A stretch of 64,000 nucleotides of DNA, taken from NCBI RefSeq assembly GCF_002831645.1, contig NZ_CP025117.1, positions 2,433,001 through 2,497,000 on the forward strand, written 5' to 3'. This DNA is from Olleya sp. Bg11-27 (GTDB lineage Bacteria > Bacteroidota > Bacteroidia > Flavobacteriales > Flavobacteriaceae). The translations under genes and the position numbers were made by a program. The notes under the pieces are model-generated. The model had not been told where the DNA came from and made no database searches. It worked only from the letters and a program-made list of their open reading frames with translations. Shown one piece after another: positions 1-16,900 of the stretch. Each line of letters opens with the position of its first letter. Position 1 is the first letter of the stretch.

Positions 1-597
1 CAATTCTCTTTCGATAATATAGGTACGTATCAGTTTCAAGGCCAAACAAAGGTTTATGAAGTTAAATCGTTTGTTGGGGTAGATAACAATGTGTTAATTT
101 TAATGCTAAGTAATTGCAGAATAATTAGTTTAGATATAAATACAGGAGCATTACAATACGACATTAAATTGGCGGAAATTTATGGTAAAGATTCTGGTAA
201 TTTTATCGATGTACACAATACGCTACATTTAGATATAAAAAATAATCGTTTACTGTTTTTAAGTAACCAGACTTTAGTACATATAAATCTTTCAAATTTT
301 AGTCATACTTTAATAAAAGAATACCAACACGAAACTAAGGAGAAACAATGGCGTTTTATGAAAAACACCTTAGCAGAAGATGGATTACTTTATTTTACTG
401 CAGATTATGCTTGGCAATATGTAACACCAAGCTATATAGGAGTTATGAATCCTAATACAGGAGATGTGTTATGGAGTCAACAGCTAGAGAAAACAGGAGG
501 TATAAATGAACCACCACAAATAAGGGGCACAAAACTTTATATAAGAACGGTAACAAAAGATTTATACATTTTTGAGAAGCAAGATAAAAATATTTAA
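1..597 (+). CDS. PQQ-like/WD-type beta-propeller protein, C-terminal part (5' end outside window)
   Basis: The frame is open from base 1, so the gene is truncated by the window edge. The first internal ATG (base 91) is not a credible start because coding sequence continues upstream of it. The visible part is rich in short beta-strand-like blocks of the type seen in PQQ-like propellers, for example NPNTGDVLWSQQL and RGTKLYIRTVTKDLYIF near the C-terminus. The motif 'G-D/A-L-W' followed by a strand is typical of blades in this fold. The protein ends in FEKQDKNI with no sorting domain. The function is unknown; a scaffold or lectin-like role would be a guess. The next intact gene lies about 700 bases downstream, across a degraded transposase. 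Confidence 0.55.
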   Translation, partial: QFSFDNIGTYQFQGQTKVYEVKSFVGVDNNVLILMLSNCRIISLDINTGALQYDIKLAEIYGKDSGNFIDVHNTLHLDIKNNRLLFLSNQTLVHINLSNFSHTLIKEYQHETKEKQWRFMKNTLAEDGLLYFTADYAWQYVTPSYIGVMNPNTGDVLWSQQLEKTGGINEPPQIRGTKLYIRTVTKDLYIFEKQDKNI

Positions 598-617
598 ATA
601 ATTTTAATCTCCACTAT

Positions 618-646
618 CGCCCGTTTGTAACGAGTGCCGAACAGAG
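618..646 (+). repeat. REP-like imperfect hairpin, copy A
   Basis: A 29-base sequence starting CGCCCGTTTGTAACGAGTG can fold into an 8-bp stem (CGCCCGTT with AACGAGTG, one mismatch and one G-T pair) around a TGT loop. A second copy differing at two positions lies at 864-892. Both are next to or inside a decayed RAYT transposase, as expected for its REP substrate. Confidence 0.6.
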
Positions 647-696
647 TAAGTAAACAAAAATAGAGCAAAAAGTTAAGGTGAAAATAAATTTATTTC

Positions 697-1104
697 ATGA
701 GCAGAAAATACAAATTTCATAATAAGGAGGGATTATGTTTTGTGTCTTTTGCTACGGTAAACTGGACAGCTATTTTTACAGGTCAAAATTATTATACTTT
801 TTTAGAAGAAAGTATAAACTATTGTAGGTTTGAGATTAAGAGGAGAAAGCATCTGCCTGCTAGCGCCCGTTTGTAACAAGTGTCGAACAGAGGAAAAAAA
901 AATAATATAACAAAATATCAATTTTGGCAACATCACAATAAACCAATAGAATTATGGAGTACAAAAGTTATTCAACAAAAAAATAGATTATATCCACAAC
1001 AACCCTGTAGAGCGTGGTTTTGTAACGCAACAAATGGATTGAAAATATTTAAGTACCAGAAACGCTGAAGATGAGACCAAACAGTTTTAGAAATAGATAT
1101 ATAA
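697..1104 (+). pseudogene. Decayed REP-associated tyrosine transposase (RAYT, Y1_Tnp family)
   Basis: Two recognisable ends of a RAYT remain. Bases 697-876 begin MSRKYKFHNKEGLCFVSFAT, the usual N-terminus of Bacteroidota Y1_Tnp proteins, and stop at codon 60. The C-terminal part starts near 894 with YQFWQHHNKPIELWS. It then shifts +1 frame near 985 into DYIHNNPVERGFVTQQMD, hits an in-frame TGA, and ends in a VLEIDI tail before TAA at 1102-1104. Roughly 100 central codons, including the HUH and catalytic tyrosine region, are missing. The gap is occupied by a REP-like hairpin (864-892). The element is therefore dead. A GTG-started frame at 880-1068 over the C-terminal part is only a fragment of this relic. 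Confidence 0.8.
864..892 (+). repeat. REP-like hairpin, copy B, inside the RAYT relic
   Basis: This copy matches 618-646 at 27 of 29 positions and lies exactly where the central part of the transposase gene has been lost. It supplies the stop codon of the N-terminal fragment (TTG TAA). The stem is weaker than in copy A because of the changes. Confidence 0.6.
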
Positions 1105-1308
1105 TAACAAGTTTTTTATTTTGTTTGATGGCATAATCAAGAAGTTTATACAGGCAAAATAAAAAAAATGGAATCGATGATGTTGATAATATTGTGTTTT
1201 AAAAAATAAATAGAAGCGCAGCAAATCACCCGAAATAAATTAAAATGAATAATAATATTTTTCAGTTTAACGAAAAAATAAACCTAAATAATTAAGTGCA
1301 AATTAATT

Positions 1309-6312
<5,004 letters not shown>

Positions 6313-6314
6313 AA

Positions 6315-8393
6315 ATGAAAAAATCAATAATACTAATACTTATATTTTTTGGACTTACTAGTAGTTATTCACAAAGTAATGCTGATTCTATCGCTTTAGA
6401 GTTTCCAGAAATAAAAGTAATAGGAAGAGCGCAAAGTAATAAAATACTATTACGTTGGGCGCCAACAACACCTATAGCATGGAAACAGTTAAATACATAT
6501 GGTTATACAATAGAACGTTATACTATTTCTAGAGATAAAAGCACTTTACTTGAACCTGAAAAAAAGGTATTAACACAAAATATATTACTACCCGAACCAT
6601 TAGAACAATGGATGTCTATAATAGAAGCTAATGACAATGCAGCTATTGTTGCGCAAGCTTTATATGGTGAAGATTTTAGTGTAACTATGAATAATGACGT
6701 AGAAAGTATTGTTGCTATGTCTGAAGATTTACAACAACGTTATACGTTTACCTTGTTTACAGCAGATCAAGATTTTGATATAGCTAAGAAAGCAGCATTA
6801 GGATTTGAAGACACCACAGTAAAGGCTAACGAAAAATATGTGTATCGTGTAATATCAAATGTGCCAAGTGCTATAAAAGACATTAAATATGGAGGTGTTT
6901 TTGTTGGTATTACAGATTTTGAGAGCTTACCAAAACCATTAGATTTAGTCTCTGATTATAAGGATGCTAATGTGATTTTAAGTTGGAATTTTAAAATTTT
7001 TGAAACCACTTATAATAATTATAATATAGAACGGTCATCAGGTAATGATGAATTTATAAAAATTAACCCAAGACCTTACACTATTTTAAATCAATCTAAT
7101 CGAAATGGAAAATCAGACCGAATTTTTTATATCGATTCTATATCAAATAATAAACAGTACAAATATCGTGTACAAGGTATTACAACTTTTGGCGAATTAG
7201 GGCCTTATTCAGAAATTGTGTTGGGTGAAGGGAAGTCTCTTTTAAAAGAGGTGCCCCATCTTACAATTAAAAATATAATAGATGAAAACAATGTTGAATT
7301 AACTTTTGAATTTCCTGAAGATGCAAACAAAGAAATTAAAGGCTTTGAATTAAACAGATCAAACGGGGAAGGAGAAACTCTAGAAATAGTCGTTAAAAAT
7401 ATACCACCAAAAAATAGAACAGTGGTTTATGATAAACTGAAAGCGTCTAACTATTTTACAATAGCAGCGGTTGGAAAAAATGGAGATAAGCGTACTTCTT
7501 TTCCTATGTTAGTGCAGCCGGAAGATTCTATTCCACCAAAAAAACCAATAGGTTTAACAGGTACTGTTGATAGCTTGGGTGTTGTTTCTTTAAGTTGGAG
7601 TAAAAATACAGAGTCAGATTTATTAGGTTATCGTGTTTATCGAGGAAATATTGAAAAAGAAGAATTTAGTCAACTAACAGTTAATCCGCAAAAAGCAAAT
7701 ATGTTTACTGATACAATTACGGTTAGAAACCTTAATAGCAAAGTGTTTTATCAGGTTATCTCAACAGATATCAGATATAATATGTCTATACCTTCAGATA
7801 TACTGGCTTTAAAAAAACCAGATTTTATTCCGCCTTCTTCTCCTGTTTTCAAAGATTATGAGTTCACGGATGAACAAATAGATTTAAATTGGGCAAAAAG
7901 TTCGAGTGAGGATGTTGTAAAGCAGCTACTATATCGTAAAACGAACAAAGCTAAAGAGTGGGATTTGATTTTAGAAACCGAAGAACCATTAGAAACCTAT
8001 ACCGATACTGATATTACAGTAGGAAAGATGTATAGTTATACTATTTTGGCGATTGATGATAGTGGGTTAGAGTCTATTCCGTCACCTTCAATTTCAATAG
8101 TTATTCCAAAAACAAAAGTTAATACTCAAATTAAGGGTTTTTACGCGCACGTAGATAAAATAAATAAAGCTGTTTTATTGTCATGGCGATATAAAGAAGA
8201 CGGTATTGCAGAATATGAAATCTACAAATCAAAAAAAGGAGAGAAACTAAGGTTGCTCAGGATGGTACCAACTGACTCTAAACGGCTTTACGATTATGAT
8301 TTAAAAATCAATACGGAGTACCAGTATGCCATTCGTGCTGTATTTAAAGATGGACGAATGTCTAAATTAGTAATTAAAAAAGTGAAATATTAA
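6315..8393 (+). CDS. Exported fibronectin type III multi-domain protein (692 aa)
   Basis: A signal peptide (MKKSIILILIFFGLTSSYSQ) ending in the flavobacterial SYSQ-type cleavage site leads into a series of fibronectin type III-like modules. These are recognisable by repeated 'L-S-W ... Y-x-I-x-R/Y ... Y-x-Y-x-I/V' patterns, for example VVSLSWSKNTESDLLGYRVY and VLLSWRYKEDGIAEYEIYK. I count about four to five such modules spread along the protein. There is no obvious sorting tail; it ends KLVIKKVKY. It starts 2 bases after the 1667-aa gene and its stop overlaps the next start (TAATG), so translation of the three is probably coupled. A partner or linker role in a surface complex is inferred from context. 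Confidence 0.75.
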   Translation: MKKSIILILIFFGLTSSYSQSNADSIALEFPEIKVIGRAQSNKILLRWAPTTPIAWKQLNTYGYTIERYTISRDKSTLLEPEKKVLTQNILLPEPLEQWMSIIEANDNAAIVAQALYGEDFSVTMNNDVESIVAMSEDLQQRYTFTLFTADQDFDIAKKAALGFEDTTVKANEKYVYRVISNVPSAIKDIKYGGVFVGITDFESLPKPLDLVSDYKDANVILSWNFKIFETTYNNYNIERSSGNDEFIKINPRPYTILNQSNRNGKSDRIFYIDSISNNKQYKYRVQGITTFGELGPYSEIVLGEGKSLLKEVPHLTIKNIIDENNVELTFEFPEDANKEIKGFELNRSNGEGETLEIVVKNIPPKNRTVVYDKLKASNYFTIAAVGKNGDKRTSFPMLVQPEDSIPPKKPIGLTGTVDSLGVVSLSWSKNTESDLLGYRVYRGNIEKEEFSQLTVNPQKANMFTDTITVRNLNSKVFYQVISTDIRYNMSIPSDILALKKPDFIPPSSPVFKDYEFTDEQIDLNWAKSSSEDVVKQLLYRKTNKAKEWDLILETEEPLETYTDTDITVGKMYSYTILAIDDSGLESIPSPSISIVIPKTKVNTQIKGFYAHVDKINKAVLLSWRYKEDGIAEYEIYKSKKGEKLRLLRMVPTDSKRLYDYDLKINTEYQYAIRAVFKDGRMSKLVIKKVKY

Positions 8394-9661
8394 TGAAAAA
8401 AGTAGCAATTATAATAATTTTACTATTGTCATGCACTATGTGTGTTGGACAATACAAATATAAATTGGAATCTGATATTCAAATAAATCCTGCATTTTTC
8501 AATCAGTATACTATAAATGCAAATATTACGGATATAGATTTTGCTTATAGCAGTTTTAACGACACGCAAACTACTTCTTTTTTATCAATGACCTTAGTAA
8601 GATCTATACAGGGGTCTACGGATTATTCTTACCAAGTAAAAAATAGTATTCTCGAATATCAAACTGAAATAAGAGAAATTGTTATAGAAAGGCGCAGTGC
8701 TAACTCACCATACTCACCACTAGCTAGAAATTATTCTACATCTGTTTACAACAATTGTATTAGTTCATTATATACTGGTAGTGGTAACCCTTACTCATTA
8801 ACTATAAATTATTTTCGTTTAGCAAGAATATTCACTTTATTAGAGCTAAATAACTTTTCAGGAACAGATAATGAAATAAAGGAGTGTGAACCTAAAGTAT
8901 TACAAACATTTTCTTGTGGAAATATAACAAGTTATTCTGTTAAATATGCATTAGATGATAATATAACAAAAGAACTTTTACCTTATGGTAATCATGGAAA
9001 CTCAGTAATAATAGATAGAAATGGTATAACTGGAGCTGATAGCAGTAATACTATTAAAGTATGGCTACAATATACCTTTAACAATGCTGATATTTCAGAT
9101 GTTTTAACATATAATTTCAAAAATTGTTCTCCATTAATTAACTCGGATTCATCAATAGATACATCTTGTTTTAATACTAATGACGGCAGTTTTACTGTAA
9201 CATTTGATAGAGAATTAAAACCAAATGAAAAATTAACAACAGTAACTCTATATCGTATTATTAACAACACCGATTATGTATTGGAAGATACTTTAATAGA
9301 CCAAGTATATACAGACATGACATACACATGGCCCAACCCTTTGCCAGCAGGTCAATACCGCTTAGTATATCAATCTGGAGGAGACAACTCTCCAGTAGAG
9401 TATTTTCCAATAATTATTAATGCTCCTACACCAGTAACCTTTACAGCAACTTGGACACCAGAGGTAGATTGCTTTGGGGATAATACAGGAAGTATAAATA
9501 TTGGAGCTTCGGGAGGTACCGGTAATTATGAATATAGTTTAGACGATGGTAATAATTGGAGTTCTTTTTCAAGTATTAGTACACATTTAGAAAGTAATTT
9601 AGTGGCTAGCACCTATCAATTAAAAGTAAGAGACTCCAATGGATGTGTCGCTCAACAATAG
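8393..9661 (+). CDS. Short SprB-repeat exported protein, paralogue 1 (422 aa)
   Basis: It has a signal peptide (MKKVAIIIILLLSCTMCVGQ), a unique region of about 330 residues, and a single C-terminal SprB repeat with the usual core (CFGDNTGSINIGASGGTGNY) that stops abruptly at NGCVAQQ. SprB repeats are known from the mobile gliding adhesin SprB and other flavobacterial surface proteins. Its start codon overlaps the stop of the upstream gene. The next gene is a paralogue: both share the PTPVTF linker, the SprB core and the same C-terminal CxAQQ ending. No T9SS tail is present, so how it is anchored or exported is unclear. The ending at a repeat junction may be natural or may mark an old split of a longer protein. 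Confidence 0.7.
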   Translation: MKKVAIIIILLLSCTMCVGQYKYKLESDIQINPAFFNQYTINANITDIDFAYSSFNDTQTTSFLSMTLVRSIQGSTDYSYQVKNSILEYQTEIREIVIERRSANSPYSPLARNYSTSVYNNCISSLYTGSGNPYSLTINYFRLARIFTLLELNNFSGTDNEIKECEPKVLQTFSCGNITSYSVKYALDDNITKELLPYGNHGNSVIIDRNGITGADSSNTIKVWLQYTFNNADISDVLTYNFKNCSPLINSDSSIDTSCFNTNDGSFTVTFDRELKPNEKLTTVTLYRIINNTDYVLEDTLIDQVYTDMTYTWPNPLPAGQYRLVYQSGGDNSPVEYFPIIINAPTPVTFTATWTPEVDCFGDNTGSINIGASGGTGNYEYSLDDGNNWSSFSSISTHLESNLVASTYQLKVRDSNGCVAQQ

Positions 9662-9665
9662 AAAA

Positions 9666-10934
9666 ATGAAAAGAAATTATTTTATAACATTGCTAATATT
9701 GACATTTTGTATGATGCCATTGTGTGCTCAGAATAAATTATATGTTATTTCAGAAAAAGCTACTCTTCCTGATTTAGTTAATCTTTGTGATGATATTTAT
9801 CCCTATAATGGAGGATCAAATATTTTTCTAAATTATACTTATTCATACCCTGATGGAGTATATTCTATTGTGGATTCATCTATACCGGTATCATTAATTA
9901 TTGGTTGTTCAATTGCTTATGATTCTTGTCCCCCCGGAACGAATTGTGGAGGTACTTTATGTTGTCAAGAAGGAGGCAGTAGAAGCTTACTTGATTATGA
10001 TTTAGAATTGTCGGAACAAATAATTATTAATGAAGGCTCGACTGTTTCATGTGGTGGTTTTCGTTCTGCTGATCCTGAGTTGCAATATTATGCTCTACTT
10101 GTGCCTTTAAATAGTCAACTACAAAGAAACATAACGCCTTGTTCTAAAGATGCTCTTTTTGAGATGTATAACGGTCAGGTTAATACAATAAACAATATTT
10201 CTTGGCAATATTATGATATTAATAATGAATGGGTAGATATTCCGAATTTTCAAAATCAGTATCCATTGGTTGCTAGTGTTGAAGATATATTCGGAACAAA
10301 CTATTCTAGTTTTTTTAGTGATAATCTTCAATTACAATATAAGATATCTACTAGTTTTTCGAGTACAGTTTATTTTTCAGAAATAGAAACATTTTCTATT
10401 GCACCGTGCACACCAGAAATATCATCTGTACCTACGATATCAACTTCTTGTTCAAATATTTCAGACGGTAATTTTTCAATACTATTTGAAAGACCATTAG
10501 AAGATGGTGAAACATTAAGTTTTTTTTTACATAAAGGTAGTCCAGCAGGTCCTGTTTATAATGAATTGGAACAAAGTTTTATAGGTAATAGTTATACCTG
10601 GCCAGATCATTTATTAGAAGCGAATGATTATTATTTGTATTATCAAACAGATCCTAATGGTAGTCTTAAGAATTATGGTCCAATAACAATTAATTCACCT
10701 ACACCAGTAACTTTTATAGCAACTTGGATTTCAGATGTAGATTGCTATGGTGATAATACAGGTAGTATTACTATTAATGCTAGTGGAGGCCAAGGAAATT
10801 ATCAATATAGTATAAATGACGGTCTGGATTGGTTTTCTTTTTCGAATGCTACATTCCATACAGTTACCAATTTATTAGCAACAACTTATCGGGTAAAAGT
10901 CAAAGATTCAAATGGTTGTATTGCTCAACAATAA
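9666..10934 (+). CDS. Short SprB-repeat exported protein, paralogue 2 (422 aa)
   Basis: I start this gene at ATG 9666 rather than an upstream in-frame ATG at 9639. From 9666 the protein begins with a good signal peptide (MKRNYFITLLILTFCMMPLCAQ), and 9666 lies 4 bases after the preceding stop, whereas 9639 would overlap the upstream gene. The mature protein has a Cys-rich patch (SCPPGTNCGGTLCCQ) and one C-terminal SprB repeat (CYGDNTGSITINASGG), again ending right after NGCIAQQ. It is a divergent duplicate of the preceding gene. The 2100-aa SprB adhesin gene starts 9 bases later. A surface-exposed role is inferred from the fold and the neighbours. Confidence 0.7.
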   Translation: MKRNYFITLLILTFCMMPLCAQNKLYVISEKATLPDLVNLCDDIYPYNGGSNIFLNYTYSYPDGVYSIVDSSIPVSLIIGCSIAYDSCPPGTNCGGTLCCQEGGSRSLLDYDLELSEQIIINEGSTVSCGGFRSADPELQYYALLVPLNSQLQRNITPCSKDALFEMYNGQVNTINNISWQYYDINNEWVDIPNFQNQYPLVASVEDIFGTNYSSFFSDNLQLQYKISTSFSSTVYFSEIETFSIAPCTPEISSVPTISTSCSNISDGNFSILFERPLEDGETLSFFLHKGSPAGPVYNELEQSFIGNSYTWPDHLLEANDYYLYYQTDPNGSLKNYGPITINSPTPVTFIATWISDVDCYGDNTGSITINASGGQGNYQYSINDGLDWFSFSNATFHTVTNLLATTYRVKVKDSNGCIAQQ

Positions 10935-10943
10935 AAAATAGAC

Positions 10944-13900
10944 ATGAAAAAAATTATTATAACTTTAACAATATTATTGCCGTTTTTGTCTTTATCCCAA
11001 GATAAAGTGATTGCATTAACTATTAATCAGCCTAACGCTGCTCTTTCTATTTCTGGTACAGCAACTCCAACAACAGGGTTTGGTTTAGCAACAGGATCTA
11101 TTAACATAAATGTTTCTGGAGGAACATCAGGATATACTTATGCCTGGAGTAATGGTGTAACGACACAAGATATCTCTGGTTTATCGGCAGGATTCTATTC
11201 TGTAGTTGTAACAGATGCAAACAGCTGTACAGAAACATTCTCAGGGACAGTAACGCAACCTGCAATATTAAGTGTAAATATTACTAATCCAAATGGAATT
11301 AGTTGTAATACAGGAAGTAATGGCGGTTTATTAGCAGTGGCTAGTGGAGGTATATCAAGTTATAGTTTTCAATGGGCAAAATTTATTAGTGGTAGTTATC
11401 TAAACATAGGAGTAGGACCAACTTTAAATTCTCAATCTGCAGGACTATATAGGGTAATTGTTACAGATGGTAATAATATTACTGCTCAAGATACCTTTAC
11501 ATTGGATGATCCGCCACAACTCGTTGTAAATTTTACGCAAATTAATGTCGAGTGTTTTGGTGCTCAAACCGGAAGTATTGATCTAACAATAACTGGAGGA
11601 ACCGGTGATTATACAGTAGATTGGCTTGATTTAGTTGGGGATAGCAACCCTGTAGATAGAACAAGTGTTTTAGCTGGTACCTATGCTTATTCTATTAGTG
11701 ATGCTAGTGGTTGTACAGTTGATAATTATTCAACTCCAATTAGTATAACTCAGCCTATAGCTCCTCTAGTTATAACACCTGTAACCGATGGTATCCAAAA
11801 CCCTACTTTTTCTGGTGCTACAGATGGTTCAATTGATATCAATGTTACAGGAGGCTCTTCTGGATATACGTACTCTTGGAGTAATGGAGTTACAACCCAA
11901 GACCTTACTGGACTATCTAATGGCACATATATACTAACAGTAACCGATGCTGAAGGTTGTATGGATACAGAGACCTTTATTTTAACTGATCCATTGCCTT
12001 TTAGTGTGTCTATAAATACAACACAAACAATAGGTTGTAATAATGAAAAAGGAACTTTACAAGCTTCTGCAGCTGGAGGTGTTCCAAATCCAAATCCAAA
12101 TCCAGATCTATTTTATAATTATGCTTGGTTTAATATTACTAGTGGTACACCGGTTTCAATAGGAATTACTACGGCTACAGCATCTAATTTAATAGCTGGT
12201 GATTATAGAGTTATCGCTACAGATTATAATGGAAATACATCTAGTGCAGATCAGTCTTTAACAGAGCCGACAGCATTAATTTTTTCAGCTTCTTCAAGCT
12301 CTAATACTTTATGTTTTGGAGGGAATGATGGTTCAGCAAGTGTTTCAGTTTCTGGTGGAACTGGCAGTTACACTTATGTATGGACAAAAACAGGAGATAC
12401 TAGTTATTCAGCTTCTACTTCATCTATAAGTACTTTAACATCTGGTGAATATAACCTAGCGGTTACAGATGCTAATGCATGTACAATTAATACCTCCTTT
12501 ATAATAACCCAACCTGCTTCAGAAATGGCAATTTCATTAGTTAATCAAACAAATGTATTAATTAATGGTCAAAGTACAGGAGCTATAGATATTAATGTAT
12601 TTGGAGGAACACCATCGTACACTTACACTTGGTCAAAAACAGGAGATGTTAGTTTTAGTGAAACGACTCAAGATCTTATTAACATAAATGCTGGAGAATA
12701 TATTGTTGTCGTAAAGGATAGTAATTCTTCTAGCTTATCTAATGGTGGCTGTATAGCGACTCAAACGTTTATAGTCACAGAGACAGCAGCTTTAAATGTT
12801 TCCGCTGTAATTAGTAATTATTTAAATTGTTTTGGAGATACAGATGGTCAATTAACGGCATCAATTTCGGGAGGTATAGGGCCATTTTCTTATTCGTGGT
12901 TTAAAATTATAGCGACAATACCAACAGATTTAGGACAATCTACAAATATAATTAATGGGCTGTCTGCAGGGGATTATCAAGTTCAAGTTACTGATACTTA
13001 TGGAGCTGTTGATACTGTTACAATAACCATATCAAATCCTATAAAACTAATAGCTAGTTTAGCTTCAACTACAAATGTAAGTTGTTTTGAGGGGACCAAT
13101 GGAAGTATCGATATTGATGTCTCTGGTGGGACAGGCAGTTATACTTATTCTTGGTCTGATTTAAATGGAGCTTTAGATAATAGTACACAAGATTTGGTTG
13201 GTTTAACAGCTGGTAGTTATAATGTTTCCATTCACGATGATAATAGTTGTTCAGTGTCTTTGATGTCTATTCTCATTGCGCAACCTGTTATTGGTGTGAG
13301 TGTTAGCTCAAGTCCCATTATTACAGATGCTTCTGGAAGTAGTTTAACAAATGGAAGTGTCGAAGTTGCGGTAACAGGGGGAACCGGTCCATATACATAC
13401 CTTTGGACAGATGCTTTAAATACCACTTTACCATCGACTACAAATGTTTTAAGTAATGTCGGTGCTGGTAGTTATTTTTTAACGGTTACAGATTTTAATG
13501 GCTGTATATTATCCCCTATTGAATATGTAGTAGGGGTTTTATTAGTTTCAATTTCCAATCCAGTAAACAACATCGCTTGTTTTGGAGGAACAGGTACTTT
13601 AATAGCTTCTGTTTCTGGAGGTATTGGATCTTATACTTATAACTGGTATAATGTTTTTGATAGTACAACACCCCTTTCAACTACAAATACATTAACAACT
13701 ATTGCAGGTGAGTATACTTTAGAGGTTACTGATGGTAATGGTATTGTAAATAGTCAAAATATTTTGTTAAATGAACCTCCAGAACTAGTAGTAACCTTTA
13801 CTCAAACTAATGTCCTTTGTAATGGAGGGGATACGGGAAGTATAGATCTTTCTGTTACAGGAGGAACAGGAAGTTATACCTATAATTGGTCAAATACAGC

Positions 13901-16900
13901 AACTACTCAAGATATCTCAGATTTAATTTCAGGTACGTATTCTGTAACAGTTAGAGATTCAAATTTATGTCCAAAGACTGTAAGTGTTACTATTACCCAA
14001 GCAGCTAATCCACTAAGTATTAGTTTAAATCCTGTAATTACAGATACCTCAGGATATGGATTAACAAATGGAAGTGTAGAAGTTACGGTAGCAGGGGGGA
14101 CTAGTCCATATACTTACCTTTGGACAGATGCTTTAAATACCACTTTACCATCGACTACAAATGTTTTAAGTAATGTCGGTGCCGGTAGTTATTTTTTAAC
14201 GGTAATAGATAATAATGGCTGTGTATTATCTCCTATTGAATATGTAGTAGGAGTTTTATTAGTTTCAATTTCCAATCCAGTAAACAACATTGCTTGTTTT
14301 GGAGATACGGGAATTTTAATAGCTTCTGTTTCTGGAGGTACGGAACCTTATATTTATAATTGGTATAATGTTTTAGATAATACAATATCCCTTTCTGCTA
14401 CAAATACGTTAACAGCTATTGCAGGTGAGTACATTTTGGATGTTATAGATTATAATGGCACTGTAAATAGTCAACATATTATATTAAGTGATCCTGATAA
14501 GTTATTAATCGATACAACTGCTATTATAACGAGTAACGTTAATTGTTATAATGGTTTAGATGGTTCAATTCAAATTAGTGTTTCTGGAGGAACGGGATTA
14601 TATACTTATGTATGGAATAATAATGGGTCTACTACTAATAGTCAAAACGAACTTTCAGCTGGAATTTATTCGGTTACTGTAACAGATGCTTCAGGTTGTA
14701 GTGTTTCAAGTGGGCCAATTAATATTACTCAACCTGAAGAGTTTTTAATTTCTAGTGCTCTTCTTGTTCGTCCTAATGACACAAGTTCTTCCGATGGATC
14801 TATATCCATTGATATTACAGGGGGGATTGCTCCATTCGATTATGAATGGTTTGATGCTTCAGACCATTCGATTCAATTAACAACAAATGTTACTACAACT
14901 TCAAATAGTATAAATAACCTTAATGAAGGTTTATATACTATAGTTGTTACAGACAGTACAGGTTGTATTATATCTACAGTATATAATTTAGCAAATCCAG
15001 GAGAACTACTTTTATCTGCGAATTTAACACAAGATATTAGTTGTTTTGGATCGAGTAATGCTATTCTTGATGTAACAACAATTGGAGGAGCTGGAGGGAA
15101 TAATTTTGCTTGGTATAATGCAATAGATAATTCTCAAATTGGAAGCACACAAACTCTTAACAATGTTCCTCCTGGTTCTTATTATGTTATAGTTAGTAAC
15201 GCTGATGGCCTTCAAGAGCAAAGTGCGATAATAGTAGTTACAGGGCCAGAGGCTATAGCAGTAAGTTTATCACAAACTAATCCAGTATGTTTTGGAAATA
15301 ATGACGGTAGTATAACTATTACAGCAACAGGAGGTAACGGGGTTTATGAGTATAATTATCAAATTAATGGAGGAGGGTACAGTACTAATTGGTTTACTTT
15401 CGATACAGCTAATAGCTCACAAATTACAATGTTAGGCTCAGGTAATTATGATATAAGAGTTAGGGATTCAACACATTGTTTTTACGAAGAGAGTGGAGCA
15501 GTCGGAACATTAACAACGATATTAACCCAGCCCAATGAGTTATTAATAGATTATGCTATTGAAAATAATCCAACAGGATTTGGTCTAGTAAATGGTAGTA
15601 TAGATGTGACCGCTTCTGGAGGAACTTTAGCATATACCTATTTATGGAGTGATAGTAATGGTGTTTTGCCTGAAACTACAAATATATTATCAAACCTGGG
15701 AGCAGGTGATTACACTGTGTTGATTACAGATGTCGAAGGGTGTTTGGTTGAGCAGAGCTATACTTTAACACAACCTCAAGACCTATCTGTAACTATTCAA
15801 AATGTAAATGTTAATTTATGTAATGGAGATAATAGCGCTAGTTTAATACCTGTTGTAGTTGGAGGAGTCGTACCATATTCATATCAATGGTTTGAAGTAG
15901 GAGATACAAGTGTTATCGGAGATTCAGAATTATTAGAAAACTTAAGTGCAGGTAATTACTATGTAGTAATCACAGATAATAACTCTAATACAGTCCAGAG
16001 TACTCCATTTATAGTTTTAGAGCCAGATTTACTTGATATTACATTGTCATCAGATTTTGTACTATGTGGAGATGGTAATGATTGGGAAATAACTTCAATT
16101 ATAACAGGAGGAACAGAGCCGTATACATATTCTTGGAATAACGGCGCTTTAGAGAGTAGTCTTTTTAATGTATCGGCTGATACTTATATTTTGACAGTAA
16201 CAGACAGTAATGGGTGTTTGTTGACGGAAAATATTAGTTTAGTACCACCTCCAGCTTTATCTGTTTCAGAAACGTTATTAAACCCGATCTGTTTTGGGGC
16301 TTCAGATGGATTTATTCAAACTATTGTAAATGGCGGGGCATTACCATATACCTACCTATGGGATAATGGAGAAACCACTGCTAATATTAGTAATTTAAAT
16401 GCAGGAAGTTATGAACTTACAATTACAGATTTTAAAGGATGTGAATTAATTCAGACATTTACACTTACCGATCCTACCGAATTAATATTAGATTTAGGAG
16501 AAGATATAACACTTTGTGCTAATCAAACGTATCTTATCGATGCAGGAGTACCAAATGGAGTATCTTATCAGTGGACTTCTGATAATGGTTTTTATAGTGA
16601 AAACCAGGCGGTTGAGTTGTCTTTGGAAGGAGTATATATTGTAACAGCTGTTAATAATATAGGCTGTATCGCAACAGATGAAATTATTGTTACAACATCA
16701 AACCAAGCTATTTCTGCACAGTTTTTAGTGTCTTCACAAGTATTCGTAGATGAATCTTTTTTTATAATTGACGATAGTAATCCTATTCCTGATGATGTCA
16801 TTTGGGTGTTACCAGAAGAAGCAGAAATTCTTTCTGAAAATAATATTTATGCGGAAATCAGATTTAATACAGCAGGTGAATATGAAATTACTATGATTTC

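Noticed and set aside
880-1068. GTG-started ORF of 62 codons
   Set aside because: It is the C-terminal fragment of the decayed RAYT, with a frameshift and stop.
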